DNA of 64,000 nucleotides from Berberis thunbergii (GCA_003290165.1 QNQO01006969.1:248001-312000); one strand, 5' to 3'; shown: positions 11,850 to 22,188, counted from the first letter of the stretch. A program made the numbers and translations. Notes: generated from the letters alone by a model not told the origin.

Positions 11850-12430
11850 ACATTTTTGAAGTTCCGTTTTGAGGAGAGGAGAGACACTGCATTTTCAATG
11901 ATGGTTAATGGGATTGCTGGTGGGAATGGTTCTATGCAACTAGTTATCAGTCTTTGTATGTTTTGGGTCAATGTGAAGGGGATTTGAGTACTGGGGATTG
12001 TGGTGAATGTGTCAAGGAGGCTGTTCAGAAGGCTCAGGTTCAGTGTGGACCTTCAATCTCTGGAAGGGTTTATTTGCACAAATGTTATATGACCTATGCT
12101 TATTATCCAAATGGGATTTCTAATAAAGACTCTTCTTCAGGTATGATTTGGGGTTTTTTCATGTTTGTTAGTTGGTAGATTTTTGTCTAATTTTAATTGG
12201 TTTTTATTTTGGGTTGTTCTGTAGACTTATTAGTTTTTTTTTGTTCAAGTTCTTGAATCTGTGTGTTGTTGTTGATGATAGGGACAGGGCAAAATATGGG
12301 GAAAACAATAGCAATTGTTGTAGGTGGGGTTGCAGCAGTGGGGTTTGCACTCATTTGTCTCATGTTTCTAAGATCTTTGGTGTGCACTCATTTGTCTCAT
12401 GTTTCTAAGATCTTTGGTGAAGAAACATGA
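11850..12430 (+). pseudogene. Plasmodesmata-located DUF26 protein fragment, copy 1
   Basis: The main exon (about 11,858-12,140) encodes RRDTAFSMMVNGIAGG, then a second DUF26 (Gnk2) domain with the C-x8-C-x2-C motif: CEGDLSTGDCGEC. SISGRVYLHKCYMTYAYYPN follows, up to a GT donor. After a ~150-bp intron a second exon (about 12,282-12,430) encodes a transmembrane helix (AIVVGGVAAVGFALICLMF) and a short basic tail. This architecture is that of PDLP proteins, which sit in the plasmodesmal membrane and regulate cell-to-cell traffic. This copy has a base loss near 11,930 and a ~35-bp internal duplication (12,343-12,412). The signal peptide and first DUF26 domain are absent. Confidence 0.82.
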
Positions 12431-12469
12431 TGGTGAGTAGCAAAATAATGATTTTTTTACAGGTTGAAA

Positions 12470-13210
12470 TTCACTGCTTGATGCATGCTACAGGTTGAAT
12501 GTGATGAGCATAAGGGTGTCTGCAGCAAATATGGAGTTTCTGGTTACCCTACCATCCAGTGGTTTCCAAAGGGGTCCTTGGAACCAAAAAACTAAGTGTT
12601 GTATTGGAGGTCTATGTATTGACTCCATGTTCAATGAATTTCCGTTCCAAAAAATTTTAGCTTCATTTAGATTTGCTTTAAACGATTTTCCATGTGATCT
12701 GTAGGTATGAGGGTCAACGTACAACAGAAGCTCTGACTGAGTTTGTAAACACTGAAGAAGGTATTGACTTGACCCTGTTTATTTTAAGCTAACGTTTCTT
12801 AACATGGTCAGGCGGAAAAACTTTTACCATTTACTGAACAGAACCATTAAATTACAGGTACAATGTGAAGCTGGCAACTATTCCATCCAATGTAGTAGTG
12901 CTAACAGAAAGTAATTTTGATGAGATTGTTTTGGATGCTAAGAAAGATGTTCTTGTTGAGTTTTATGCACCATGGTAGGCATTAGTGCCCAACTTTCTTT
13001 ACCATTAAATTGTGGTCTTCGATTTTTTCTTTATTTTTAAGTTCAGTGACCTTATTATACTCCATTGATATTTTTAAATGGTTTTGTGTTTTGCAGATGT
13101 GGCCATTGCAAAAACCTTGCACCTGCAAGTTCGTCAACCCTCTTGTATATTATAGCAGCTAGCCTAAGATGCACTTATTTATTTTTATTTTTTTACGGTA
13201 TTGAAGTTTC

Positions 13211-13250
<40 letters not shown>

Positions 13251-13437
13251 CTGTTTCTTAGATATATCAAAACGTTGCTGCTGCATTCAAATCTGAGGAT
13301 GATGTCGGTGAAAAAGTGAGTCCTAAGAGTATAACAAATTAATGCTACCACTATTAAATGCTTCCCCAATTGGATTATACTTTTTTATGGACGAGTGGTG
13401 TTTAATATGTTTTTACCTCTGCAGGTATGGCGTTAGT
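12470..13437 (+). pseudogene. Protein disulfide isomerase gene fragment, left arm copy 2
   Basis: Same exon order as copy 1 but starting at the [11 protein letters not shown] exon (12,497); the EKL exon is outside the repeated module. It shows the AYAPW-type second thioredoxin active-site region. At 13,097 the first base after the intron is A instead of G, which would turn the split Trp codon before CGHC into a stop. The intron T-run is at its longest here (about 38, near 13,213-13,250). The Lys-rich exon end at 12,590 is followed by CTAAGT, where a GTAAGT donor would be expected. Confidence 0.85.
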
Positions 13438-13462
13438 AAAGCTGAGATCTATGACAGGGTGA

Positions 13463-13517
13463 TGATCCATACTTCAACAAGCTGATCCGTATATTGGCGA
13501 CGAGATGCATGACTCAG
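13463..13517 (+). pseudogene. RRP44/DIS3 exon fragment, copy 2
   Basis: Encodes the same DPYFNKLIRILATRCMTQ stretch followed by a GT donor, between the PDI and DUF26 fragments of the second tandem module. Confidence 0.65.
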
Positions 13518-13539
13518 GTAACTCCTTTTATTACATTTT

Positions 13540-14118
13540 TGAAGTTCCGTTTTGAGGAGAGGAGAGACACTGCATTTTCAATGATGGTTCATGGGATTGC
13601 TGGTGGGAATGGGTTTCTATGCAACTAGTTATCAGTCTTTGTATGTTTTGGGTCAATGTGAAGGGGATTTGAGTACTGGGGATTGTGGTGAATGTGTCAA
13701 GGAGGCTGTTCAGAAGGCTCAGGTTCAGTGTGGACCTTCAATCTCTGGAAGGGTTTATTTGCACAAATGTTATATGACCTATGCTTATTATCCAAATGGG
13801 ATTTCTAATAAAGACTCTTCTTCAGGTATGATTTGGGGTTTTTTCATGTTTGTTAGTTGGTAGATTTTTGTCTAATTTTAATTGGTTTTTATTTTTGGGT
13901 TGTTCTGTAGACTTATTAGTTTTTTTTTTGTTCAAGTTCTTGAATCTGTGTGTTGTTGTTGATGATAGGGACAGGGCAAAATATGGGGAAAACAATAGCA
14001 ATTGTTGTAGGTGGGGTTGCAGCAGTGGGGTTTGCACTCATTTGTCTCATGTTTCTAAGATCTTTGGTGTGCACTCATTTGTCTCATGTTTCTAAGATCT
14101 TTGGTGAAGAAACATGAT
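13540..14118 (+). pseudogene. Plasmodesmata-located DUF26 protein fragment, copy 2
   Basis: Carries the C-x8-C-x2-C DUF26 motif, the YLHKCYMTYAYYPN segment and the downstream transmembrane exon. Like copy 1 it has the ~35-bp duplication inside the transmembrane exon (about 14,033-14,102), which copy 3 and the right arm lack. One extra base near 13,613 shifts the frame before GFYATSYQ. Confidence 0.82.
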
Positions 14119-14157
14119 GGTGAGTAGCAAGATAATGATTTTTGTTACAGGTTGAAA

Positions 14158-15112
14158 TTCACTGCTTGATGCATGCTACAGGTTGAATGTGATGAGCATA
14201 AGGGTGTCTGCTGCAAATATGGAGTTTTTGGTTACCCTACCATCCAGTGGTTTCCAAAGGGGTCCTTGGAACCAAAAAACTAAGTGTTGTATTGGAGGTC
14301 TATGTATTGACTCCATGTTCAATGAAATTCCGTTCCAAAAAATTTTAGCTTCATTTAGATTTGCTTTAAACGATTTTCCATGTGATCTGTAGGTATGAGG
14401 GTCAACGTACAACAGAAGCTCTGACTGAGTTTGTAAACACTGAAGGAGGTATTGACTTGACCCTGTTTATTTTAAGCTAACGTTTTCTTAACATGGTCAG
14501 GCGGGAAAACTTTTACCATTTACTGAACAGAACCATTAAATTACAGGTACCAATGTGACGCTGGCAACTATTCCATCCAATGTAGTAGTGCTAACAGAAA
14601 GCAATTTTGATGAGATTGTTTTGGATGCTAAGAAAGATGTTCTTGTTGAGTTTTATGCACCATGGTAGGCATTAGTGCCCAACTTTCTTTACCATTAAAT
14701 TGTGGTCTTCGATTTTTTCTTTATTTTTAAGTTCAGTGACCTTATTATACTCCATTGATATTTTTAAATTGTTTTGTGTTTTGCAGGTGTGGCCATTGCA
14801 AAACCTTGCACCTGCAAGTTCGTCAACCCTCTTGTATATTATAGCAGCTAGCCTAAGATGCACTTATTTATTTTTATTTTTTTACGGTATTGAAGTTTCA
14901 CTTTTTTTTTTTTTTTTCTGTTTCTTAGATATATCAAAACGTTGCTGCTGCATTCAAATCTGAGGATGATGTCGGTGAAAGTGAGTCCTAAGAGTATAAC
15001 AAATTAATGCTACCACTATTAAATGCTTCCCCAATTGGATTATACTTTTTTATGGACGAGTGGTGTTTAATATGTTTTTACCTCTGCAGGTATGGCGTTA
15101 GTAAAGCTGAGA
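14158..15112 (+). pseudogene. Protein disulfide isomerase gene fragment, left arm copy 3
   Basis: Same exon set as copy 2. One A is lost in the CGHCKNLAP exon (14,797-14,812), breaking the frame, and the poly-T tract is shortest here (about 17, near 14,901-14,917). The donor-position CTAAGT is shared with the other copies, so that change predates the duplication. Confidence 0.85.
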
Positions 15113-15127
15113 TCTATGACAGGGTGA

Positions 15128-15181
15128 TGATCCATACTTCAACAAGCTGATCCGTATATTGGCGACGAGATGCATGACTCA
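15128..15181 (+). pseudogene. RRP44/DIS3 exon fragment, copy 3
   Basis: Encodes DPYFNKLIRILATRCMTQ with a GT donor at 15,182, as in the other modules. Confidence 0.65.
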
Positions 15182-15199
15182 GGTAACTCCTTTTATTAC

Positions 15200-15746
15200 A
15201 TTTTTGAAGTTCCATTTTGAGGAGAGGAGAGACACTGCATTTTCAATGATGGTTAATGGGATTGCTGGTGGGAATGGGTTCTATGCAACTAGTTATCAGT
15301 CTTTGTATGTTTTGGGTCAATGTGAAGGGGATTTGAGTACTGGGGATTGTGGTGAATGTGTCAAGGAGGCTGTTCAGAAGGCTCAGGTTCAGTGTGGACC
15401 TTCAATCTCTGGAAGGGTTTATTTGCACAAATGTTATATGACCTATGCTTATTATCCAAATGGGATTTCTAATAAAGACTCTTCTTCAGGTATGATTTGG
15501 GGTTTTTTCATGTTTGTTAGTTGGTAGATTTTTGTCTAATTTTAATTGGTTTTTATTTTTGGGTTGTTCTGTAGACTTATTAGTTTTTTTTTTTGTTCAA
15601 GTTCTTGAATCTGTGTGTTGTTGTTGATGATAGGGACAGGGCAAAATATGGGGAAAACAATAGCAATTGTTGTAGGTGGGGTTGCAGCAGTGGGGTTTGC
15701 ACTCATTTGTCTCATGTTTCTAAGATCTTTGGTGAAGAAACATGAT
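15200..15746 (+). pseudogene. Plasmodesmata-located DUF26 protein fragment, copy 3
   Basis: This is the best-preserved plus-strand copy. From FEERRDTAFSMMVNGIAGG through GFYATSYQSLYVLGQCEG and the DUF26 motif to SNKDSSSG the frame is open. After the intron, TGQNMGKTIAIVVGG and the transmembrane helix follow, ending near SLVKKHD. The internal duplication seen in copies 1 and 2 is absent. The open frame happens to run upstream into the RRP44 exon, so a chimeric peptide could be translated if intron sequence were retained. Confidence 0.85.
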
Positions 15747-15773
15747 GGTGAGTAGCAAGATAATGATTTTTGT

Positions 15774-16309
15774 CATAGTGATTTGGATCCTTTTTATTTT
15801 AATGTTTTGTGATTGAAATATGTGTTTTTTTTAACGCAGATTACTGAAAGAAATGTTTTTTTTATACTCAATGAACATTCCCAAAAGTTTGATTGATCTC
15901 TTGACTTTCTGACACGCAGATTGAAATGTTTAGGTAGTGTAGATTATTGTATGCTTTGTATAGTGAGGTGACTTGGTATAAAAGAAGAGGAGCCTTATTT
16001 AAAATCTAAGTAAGTTAAAGATGTGATGTGTATGGTTTGGTGAAGCTACAAGCAAAATTTAAAAAAAATGGAATAAAGATAGCACAGCTAGGGGAGATTG
16101 GGATGGGTTGGCAACCATGCACAAATCTTTGTTTCTGTTTCTTCTTCTTATCAGAGACTGATCAGAGGTGTACTACGCGCTTTGTTGTTGCATTCACAAT
16201 GTCACATGGTGGTTTGTCTTTTCAACGTAAGAAGAAGATATATTCTTCATGTTTTTTATTTGGCTTGTTTGTTAGCACATACTTTATAAACTTCAAATTA
16301 TGGGTTATT
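15774..16309. other. Inner end of the left arm, no recognised exon
   Basis: Matched by 19,560-20,098 on the other strand. A frame at 16,028-16,375 has no known domain. The segment is AT-rich and appears to be intron or flanking DNA of a captured gene. Confidence 0.5.
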
Positions 16310-16392
16310 GTGATTATGTTGATAGTTTGGACATTAAAGGAGGAGCTTTTAATGTGTTCTTATTCTCACTTATAATGGGTTGGTGTTTGTAG

Positions 16393-16530
16393 AAAATGGG
16401 GTTTATTTCAAGAAAGGTTCTTCCAGCATGTGCAAACATGTGTGTATGCTGCCCTGCTTTGAGGTCCAGATCTAGGAAACCTGTGAAGCGTTACAAGAAA
16501 TTACTTTCTGAGATTTTCCCCAAGTCTCTT
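16393..16530 (+). pseudogene. EFR3-like (SRL2-type) first coding exon
   Basis: After a TAG acceptor at 16,392 the ATG at 16,396 opens MGFISRKVLPACANMCVCCP, then ALRSRSRKPVKRYKKLLSEI, then FPKSL and a GTAAGT donor at 16,531. This is the N-terminus of the plant EFR3-like / SEMI-ROLLED LEAF2 family, membrane-associated proteins with a Cys-rich start that scaffold phosphoinositide kinase at the plasma membrane. Only this one exon is present. It lies in the loop of the Pack-MULE, in the same orientation as the other loop exons. Confidence 0.82.
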
Positions 16531-16788
16531 GTAAGTGTTTACCCACTATGGATTTGCATTTACCTACTGTTTTAGCTTAGTGAGAAAGTTGGCCTCTTTA
16601 ACCTTGTTGTATGAGATTGATTATTCAAGTATTATTGGTTTGGTCTCTTGTAGATTGGCTTAAATCCCCTTATATGATAACGAGTTGAACAAATTTTTAG
16701 TGTATGATGTAATGTGGGTTCCAAAACACTCTCTATTACATTTGGATTTGTATTTTGTCATTTTTGTTCAAGTGTGAAGTATATGTAG

Positions 16789-16905
16789 GTCTTGGCTATA
16801 GAAGAGCTCTTCAAGAACAGGGTTTCTAATGTTGTGTTTATGGGAATGGGTGAGCCGATGATGAACCTAAATGCAGTTTTAGAAGCACACAGATGCTTGA
16901 ATAAG
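16789..16905 (+). pseudogene. RlmN-like radical SAM rRNA methyltransferase exon
   Basis: The exon between AG and GT encodes [20 protein letters not shown] followed by [28 protein letters not shown] is the signature region of RlmN/Cfr radical SAM enzymes, which methylate adenosine 2503 of large-subunit rRNA (and tRNA) in bacteria and organelles. The cluster-binding CxxxCxxC exon is not present. A 31-bp piece of the exon (GGGAATGGGTGAGCCGATG...) is repeated at about 16,938-16,969 in the following intron. Confidence 0.78.
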
Positions 16906-17140
16906 GTTGATCTTTGACTCTTATGTTTGCATATTAGGGAATGGGAATGGGTGAGCCGATGATGAACCTAAATTTAAATGCATTTCGCAGATTAGCATGC
17001 TAAGTTGTGATTAGAATTTTAGAACTATTTCAAGGATTAGTCTAATTAGATTAAAATAGTTATATTTGTATCGATTGTGATTTCGTGATGAATTGCTCCT
17101 GGTTCTTCATTTGTTGATGATTTCTCTGTCAGCAATGCAG

Positions 17141-17215
17141 GTTAGCTTACATGGTGGTCAGGTTATTTCATGGAGGAGTGATCAAGGGGAAGAACTTCTA
17201 TTCACAAGTAGTAAG
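17141..17215 (+). pseudogene. Glucose-6-phosphate 1-epimerase-like exon
   Basis: A 75-bp exon, from a CAG acceptor to a GTAAAG donor, encodes VSLHGGQVISWRSDQGEELL plus FTSSK. This matches the plant aldose/glucose-6-phosphate 1-epimerase family, whose strand-turn motif is YGG.V.SW....G.E.LF.S. Only this exon is captured. The call rests on a short but characteristic motif. Confidence 0.65.
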
Positions 17216-17398
17216 GTAAAGTGTTTTAAGATAATCGTCAAGTTATGATTGTGTACCTAAGAACTGCCAAAGTTCTTTCGAGAATATGGATGGTCTACTA
17301 CAATAGAAGTTTTTAAACTGAGCATATAAAACCTTGTTAACTAGTTGTTGGGAAGTTGCTAAAAACTTCCATTTGATTACCTATGTTCTCTGTGGATG

Positions 17399-18645
17399 AC
17401 AGGATATTGAGAAGGAGAAGAGGGGACAAGACCTCCAAAACCTCTTTTGCTCTTCCCAGATGCTTCTCTTCTGGTACTCTTTCTCACTCTTTCTCTTTAA
17501 TGGCACTATTTCTTCTTCACTTGATTGTAGATATTAACTTTGTTATAGTTATGTTTATTTGGGGTGACTTAGCAAAAAATTTGTGGTTGCTTGAAAATTT
17601 CCTTGTTCTTCAAATGTACTATGTATGCTGGAAATTTTTGTGTTTGTATCAAAATGTGATTGTTTTCATGGCATTGTGCAGTTTTAGATGGTTTGAAGTA
17701 TGCCACATCAAATGAATGGGTGAAACATGAAGGTCCAGTGGCTACCATTGGCATTACTGACCATGCTTAGGTAATTTATCTTTCTATCCAATCTCTCAAA
17801 AACCTTTTTTTGTGTGTGTGTTTTAGATCTCATCTCATGCTAGGGTGTTAATGGAATTTAGGTGCTACCTGAAACTGGTGTTTCAGTGTCCAAGGGTTCC
17901 AGTTTTGGAGCTGTTGAAAGTGTGAAAGCAACCAGTGATGTTAACTCCTCTATTTCAGGCGAGGTCGTTGAGGTCAATTCAAAGCTGACGGAAGCACCTG
18001 GAATGGTAATTACCCTATAATATAGATCAATTCAAGCCCATACAAAGAAGGGTGGATGATCAAGGTGAAACCCAGTACTAGACAATCAGTGAGGAGGTTC
18101 CTCTGTTAAGATGGTTGCTCTGTTAGTTTGGGGAGGTTGCTCTGTTAAGGTTGTTAGCAATTCTGTTAAGTGCTAGACAATCAGTGAGAAGGCATTGTAT
18201 CAGATAGCATTGTATATAAATAGGGGGAAATAGAGAAATTCATTCATTCTGTAAGAAGTAAATGTACACTGAGCTATGCTCAGATAGGAGATTGGCACTC
18301 TCGAAGGTTGCCTAATACATTTCATTGTAATCCTACAATTCATCTAATATCAAACTTCCATTCCTTCTTTCTAAACTAGTCTTCCTTGAATACCAATTCC
18401 TTATTGCTTATCTCTTTCAGATTGTATTTGCCAGGTCTTCTATTCCAAAACACTCCATTCTGACATTGTAGTCCAAGGTTGCATTGCTTGTATTCTTTAT
18501 TGTCTGCAGAAATTAGCAAATCAAGACAGAATTCAGCATCAAGACAGATATTAGCAATCAAGAAGAGGTTAGTTCCTATCAGATTCCTGAATGGGTTGCC
18601 AAAGAATACACAAAGTTCTGCGAGGAAGAAGATGCTGCCCACTAG
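17399..18645 (+). pseudogene. GDCSH: Glycine cleavage system H-protein gene, broken and split by an insertion
   Basis: H-protein carries the lipoyl arm of the mitochondrial glycine decarboxylase complex. Exons: end of the transit peptide ALPRCFSS (to about 17,474); 17,682-17,770 [29 protein letters not shown], then TAG where CAG (Gln) is expected; about 17,862-18,005 [40 protein letters not shown], which includes the lipoyl-lysine motif ESVKA; 18,026-18,075 INSSPYKEGWMIKVKPST. The frame resumes at about 18,590 with LNGLPK, a one-base deletion, then EYTKFCEEEDAAH and a stop at 18,645. About 510 bp of LTR-like DNA splits the last exon. A DHLGEVVFVE segment is missing or unrecognisably decayed. 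Confidence 0.85.
18076..18588 (+). mobile_element. LTR-like insertion in the H-protein last exon
   Basis: This ~510-bp segment interrupts H-protein codons. It has a TATATAAATAG box at about 18,211, a GGAGATTGGCACTCTC word at 18,287 and ends AGTTCCTATCAGA. The end resembles the start of a copia primer-binding site (TGGTATCAGA, initiator tRNA-Met). A diverged relative lies at 18,700-19,262. I could not fix the exact ends or a target duplication, so solo LTR, TRIM or truncated copia element remain possible. Confidence 0.5.
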
Positions 18646-18699
18646 ACGGAATTAGTTTTTTCCAATCAAATATCAATACGTTGTTGCTGGAATTATCAT

Positions 18700-19262
18700 G
18701 TTGTTTATGAAGTAATGCTCTTACTGAGATATGCAAGTCGATGCTACTGAGAATGCTGGGACCAAGTGCTGCTAATGCTGAGTGCTGCTATTACTGAGTG
18801 CTGCTATTACTGAGAAATGCTGGAAGGAGACCAAATGCTATAAAATGTTGTGACAGAATAATAAGGGAAGTAGGGACTATAAATAGAGATAGAATAGAAG
18901 AGAGAAAGCTCATTCATTGATTTGTAATTCTCCTTGTACATATAGCATTAGCTGTCTAGGAGTTTTGGCAGCTTCTCGAATAGCTCTCCAAGGAGATTGG
19001 CACTCTCTAAGTGCTATGTACATTGTTTGACATCCTACTTCTATCTTTCTAATACAACATTCTCTTCTCAATTGTTTTACTTCTCTGTCTACCATATCTG
19101 TACTTCTGAATTGTGTGTTCCAATATCAATCCATGGTCTGCCATTGTGAATATCCATCTGACAGTATATGATTTCTGGAGCAAACTGTTGATCTGATCTG
19201 TTGAAATTGCATCCAAGTTCCAAAATTCTGCAAACAAGAATCAAGATAAAGGTCAGTCCCTA
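18700..19262 (+). mobile_element. Second LTR-like insertion of the same family
   Basis: It shares with the preceding insertion a TATAAATAG box (18,880-18,888), CTCATTCATT, the GGAGATTGGCACTCTC word (18,991-19,006) and the end AGTCCCTATCAGA. It lies just downstream of the H-protein stop, in what would be its 3' UTR. A short GAGTGCTGCTATTACT tandem motif occurs near its left end. Confidence 0.5.
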
Positions 19263-19559
19263 TCAGATGCAACCTCATGTAAGATCTAATGTAATGTTGT
19301 TGGGAAGCAAGAACAACACAATATGGACTATGAAAAGAACTTGACAGGTATTGCAGTACAAAGTTTATGATAAACTGTAAAAGAGGCATCTGAAGATTAA
19401 CATCATCACATTAAGACAAAACAATGGAAATGTGTCTTCAAAATGTGACCAAAGAGATCAATAATGCATACATTTGCAAAGATTAAAAGGTTTCACATAC
19501 AACTTCTTCAAGCTATACATAAAACAAACAGAACCAGCCAAACAGAACCAAACAAAAGA
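19263..19559. other. Loop sequence without a recognised gene
   Basis: About 300 bp between the second LTR-like insertion and the inner end of the right arm. No exon-like stretch is seen. Confidence 0.4.
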
Positions 19560-20129
19560 AATAACCCATAATTTGAAGTTTATAAAGTATGTGCTAACCA
19601 ACAAGCCAAATAAAAAACATGAAGAATATATCTTCTTCTTACGTTGGAAAAGACAAACCACCATGTGACATTGTGAATGCAACAACAAAGCGCGTAGTAC
19701 ACCTCTGATCAGTCTCTGATAAGAAGAAGAAACAGAAACAAAGATTTGTGCATGGTTGCCAACCCATCCCAATCTCCCCTAGCTGTGCTATCTTTATTCC
19801 ATTTTTTTTAAATTTTGCTTGTAGCTTCACCAAACCATACACATCACATCTTTAACTTACTTAGATTTTAAATAAGGCTCCTCTTCTTTTATACCAAGTC
19901 ACCTCACTATACAAAGCATACAATAATCTACACTACCTAAACATTTCAATCTGCGTGTCAGAAAGTCAAGAGATCAATCAAACTTTTGGGAATGTTCATT
20001 GAGTATAAAAAAAAAACATTTCTTTCAGTAATCTGCGTTAAAAAAAACACATATTTCAATCACAAAACATTAAAATAAAAAGGATCCAAATCACTATGAC
20101 AAAAATCATTATCTTGCTACTCACCATCA

Positions 20130-20665
20130 TGTTTCTTCACCAAAGATCTTAGAAACATGAGACAAATGAGTGCAACCCCACTGCTGCAACCCCACCTACA
20201 ACAATTGCTATTGTTTTCCCCATATTTTTCCCTGTCCCTATCATCAACAACAACACACAGATTCAAGAACTTGAACAAAAAAAAAAACTAATAAGTCTAC
20301 AGAACAACCCAAAAATAAAAACCAATTAAAATTAGACAAAAATCTACCAACTAACAAACATGAAAACCCCAAATCATACCTGAAGAAGAGTCTTTATTAG
20401 AAATCCCATTTGGATAATAAGCATAGGTCATATAACATTTGTGCAAATAAACCCTTCCAGAGATTGAAGGTCCACACTGAACCTGAGCCTTCTGAACAAC
20501 CTCCTTGACACATTCACCACAATCCCCAGTACTCAAATCCCCTTCACATTGACCCAAAACATACAAAGACTGATAACTAGTTGCATAGAACCCATTCCCA
20601 CCAGCAATCCCATTAACCATCATTGAAAATGCAGTGTCTCTCCTCTCCTCAAAACGGAACTTCAA
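20130..20665 (-). pseudogene. Plasmodesmata-located DUF26 protein fragment, right arm
   Basis: Minus-strand counterpart of copies 1-3. FRFEERRDTAFSMMVNGIAG, GFYATSYQSLYVLGQ, the CEGDLSTGDCGEC motif and YLHKCYMTYAYYPN are in frame. The transmembrane exon follows after the intron with a short GCAACCCCACTGCT duplication near 20,175-20,200 but without the 35-bp duplication of copies 1 and 2. Confidence 0.82.
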
Positions 20666-20688
20666 AAATGTAATAAAAGGAGTTACCT

Positions 20689-20743
20689 GAGTCATGCATC
20701 TCGTCGCCAATATACGGATCAGCTTGTTGAAGTATGGATCATC
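20689..20743 (-). pseudogene. RRP44/DIS3 exon fragment, right arm
   Basis: Minus-strand copy of the LIRILATRCMTQ exon end, located between the PDI and DUF26 fragments as in the left arm. Confidence 0.6.
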
Positions 20744-20759
20744 ACCCTGTCATAGATCT

Positions 20760-21838
20760 CAGCTTTACTAACGCCATACCTGCAGAGGTAAAAACATATT
20801 AAACACCACTCGTCCATAAAAAAGTATAATCCAATTGGGGAAGCATTTAATAGTTGTAGCATTAATTTGTTATACTCTTAGGACTCACTTTTCACCGACA
20901 TCATCCTCAGATTTGAATGCAGCAGCAACGTTTTGATATATCAAAGAAACAGAAAAAAAAAAAAAAAAAAAAAAAAGTGAAACTTCAATACCGTAAAAAA
21001 ATAAAAATAAATAAGTGCATCTTAGGCTAGCTGCTATAATATACAAGAGGGTTGACGAACTTGCAGGTGCAAGGTTTTTGCAATGGCCACACCTGCAAAA
21101 CACAAAACCATTTAAAAATATCAATGGAGTATAATAAGGTCACTGAACTTAAAAATAAAGAAAAAATCGAAGACCACAATTTAATGGTAAAGAAAGTTGG
21201 GCACTAATGCCTACCATGGTGCATAAAACTCAACAAGAACATCTTTCTTAGCATCCAAAACAATCTCATCAAAATTGCTTTCTGTTAGCACTACTACATT
21301 GGATGGAATAGTTGCCAGCTTCACATTGGTACCTGTAATTTAATGGTTCTGTTCAGTAAATGGTAAAAGTTTTCCCGCCTGACCATGTTAAGAAAACGTT
21401 AGCTTAAAATAAACAGGGTCAAGTCAATACCTTCTTCAGTGTTTACAAACTCAGTCAGAGCTTCTGTTGTACGTTGACCCTCATACCTACAGATCACATG
21501 GAAAATCGTTTAAAGCAAATCTAAATGAAGCTAAAATTTTTGGAACGGAAATTCATTGAACATGGAGTCAATACATAGACCTCCAATACAACACTTAGTT
21601 TTTTGGTTCCAAGGACCCCTTTGGAAACCACTGGATGGTAGGGTAACCAGAAACTCCATATTTGCTGCAGACACCCTTATGCTCATCACATTCAACCTGT
21701 AGCATGCATCAAGCAGTGAATTTTTTAAAAACATACAATGCATGCTATAAGGCAAAGGTTCTATCATATCAGTTAATTGGAGGTACCTTTCCAATCAAAA
21801 CAGATTTGGCCTTCTTAAAGCTAGCACCAAGCTTCTCA
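20760..21838 (-). pseudogene. Protein disulfide isomerase gene fragment, right arm
   Basis: Minus-strand copy holding the EKLGASFKKAKSVLIGK exon (about 21,788-21,838), where the left arm has D for G and so the right arm looks more ancestral. The [20 protein letters not shown] exon, the TEALTEFVN exon, the [20 protein letters not shown] exon, CGHCKNLAP (about 21,070-21,095) and VAAAFKSEDDVGEK follow. The donor after the Lys-rich exon end again reads CTAAGT. Confidence 0.85.
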
Positions 21839-22188
21839 TTCTCTCAAGTCTGTTTTTTGGTTATCCTAATTCATGCAGAGAATTTCAATACCAACAAATG
21901 CATGTAATTGCTAAAAATCATGAAGCAATTTCAATTACACCATTCAACATGCCTATATGAGACCACAACTTCAACTAGTATTCAACTGATGGACTACTTA
22001 TGAGAAGAAATATTCCTAGCTTACATTGGTACCTTTTTTTTCGATTCTATACTGCCAATTCCCATAATTTATCTAAAACTCAACAAATTTATAGTATATG
22101 GGGAAGATTCTAAACTGCCAATTTTTTTTTTTCGATTCTAAACTACCAATTCCCAAATGTCAAGTGCATATATAGTATATGGGGAAGT

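Larger units (their letters stand above)
9779..16309 (+). repeat. Left inverted arm of the Pack-MULE, 6.5 kb
   Basis: This arm matches the reverse complement of 19,560-22,749 from the terminus inward until TATGGGTTATT at 16,309. It is about 3.3 kb longer than the right arm because its 1.6-1.7-kb chimeric gene module occurs three times (10,800-12,469; 12,470-14,157; 14,158-15,773) instead of once. It holds a T-run of about 29 at 10,299-10,327, and each module has another long T-run in the same PDI intron. Confidence 0.9.

Noticed and set aside
16028..16375. 115-codon ORF (and its mirror at 19,458-19,842)
   Set aside because: No recognisable domain, hydrophobic low-complexity translation, no splice context. 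It lies at the inner end of the arms and looks like intron DNA.
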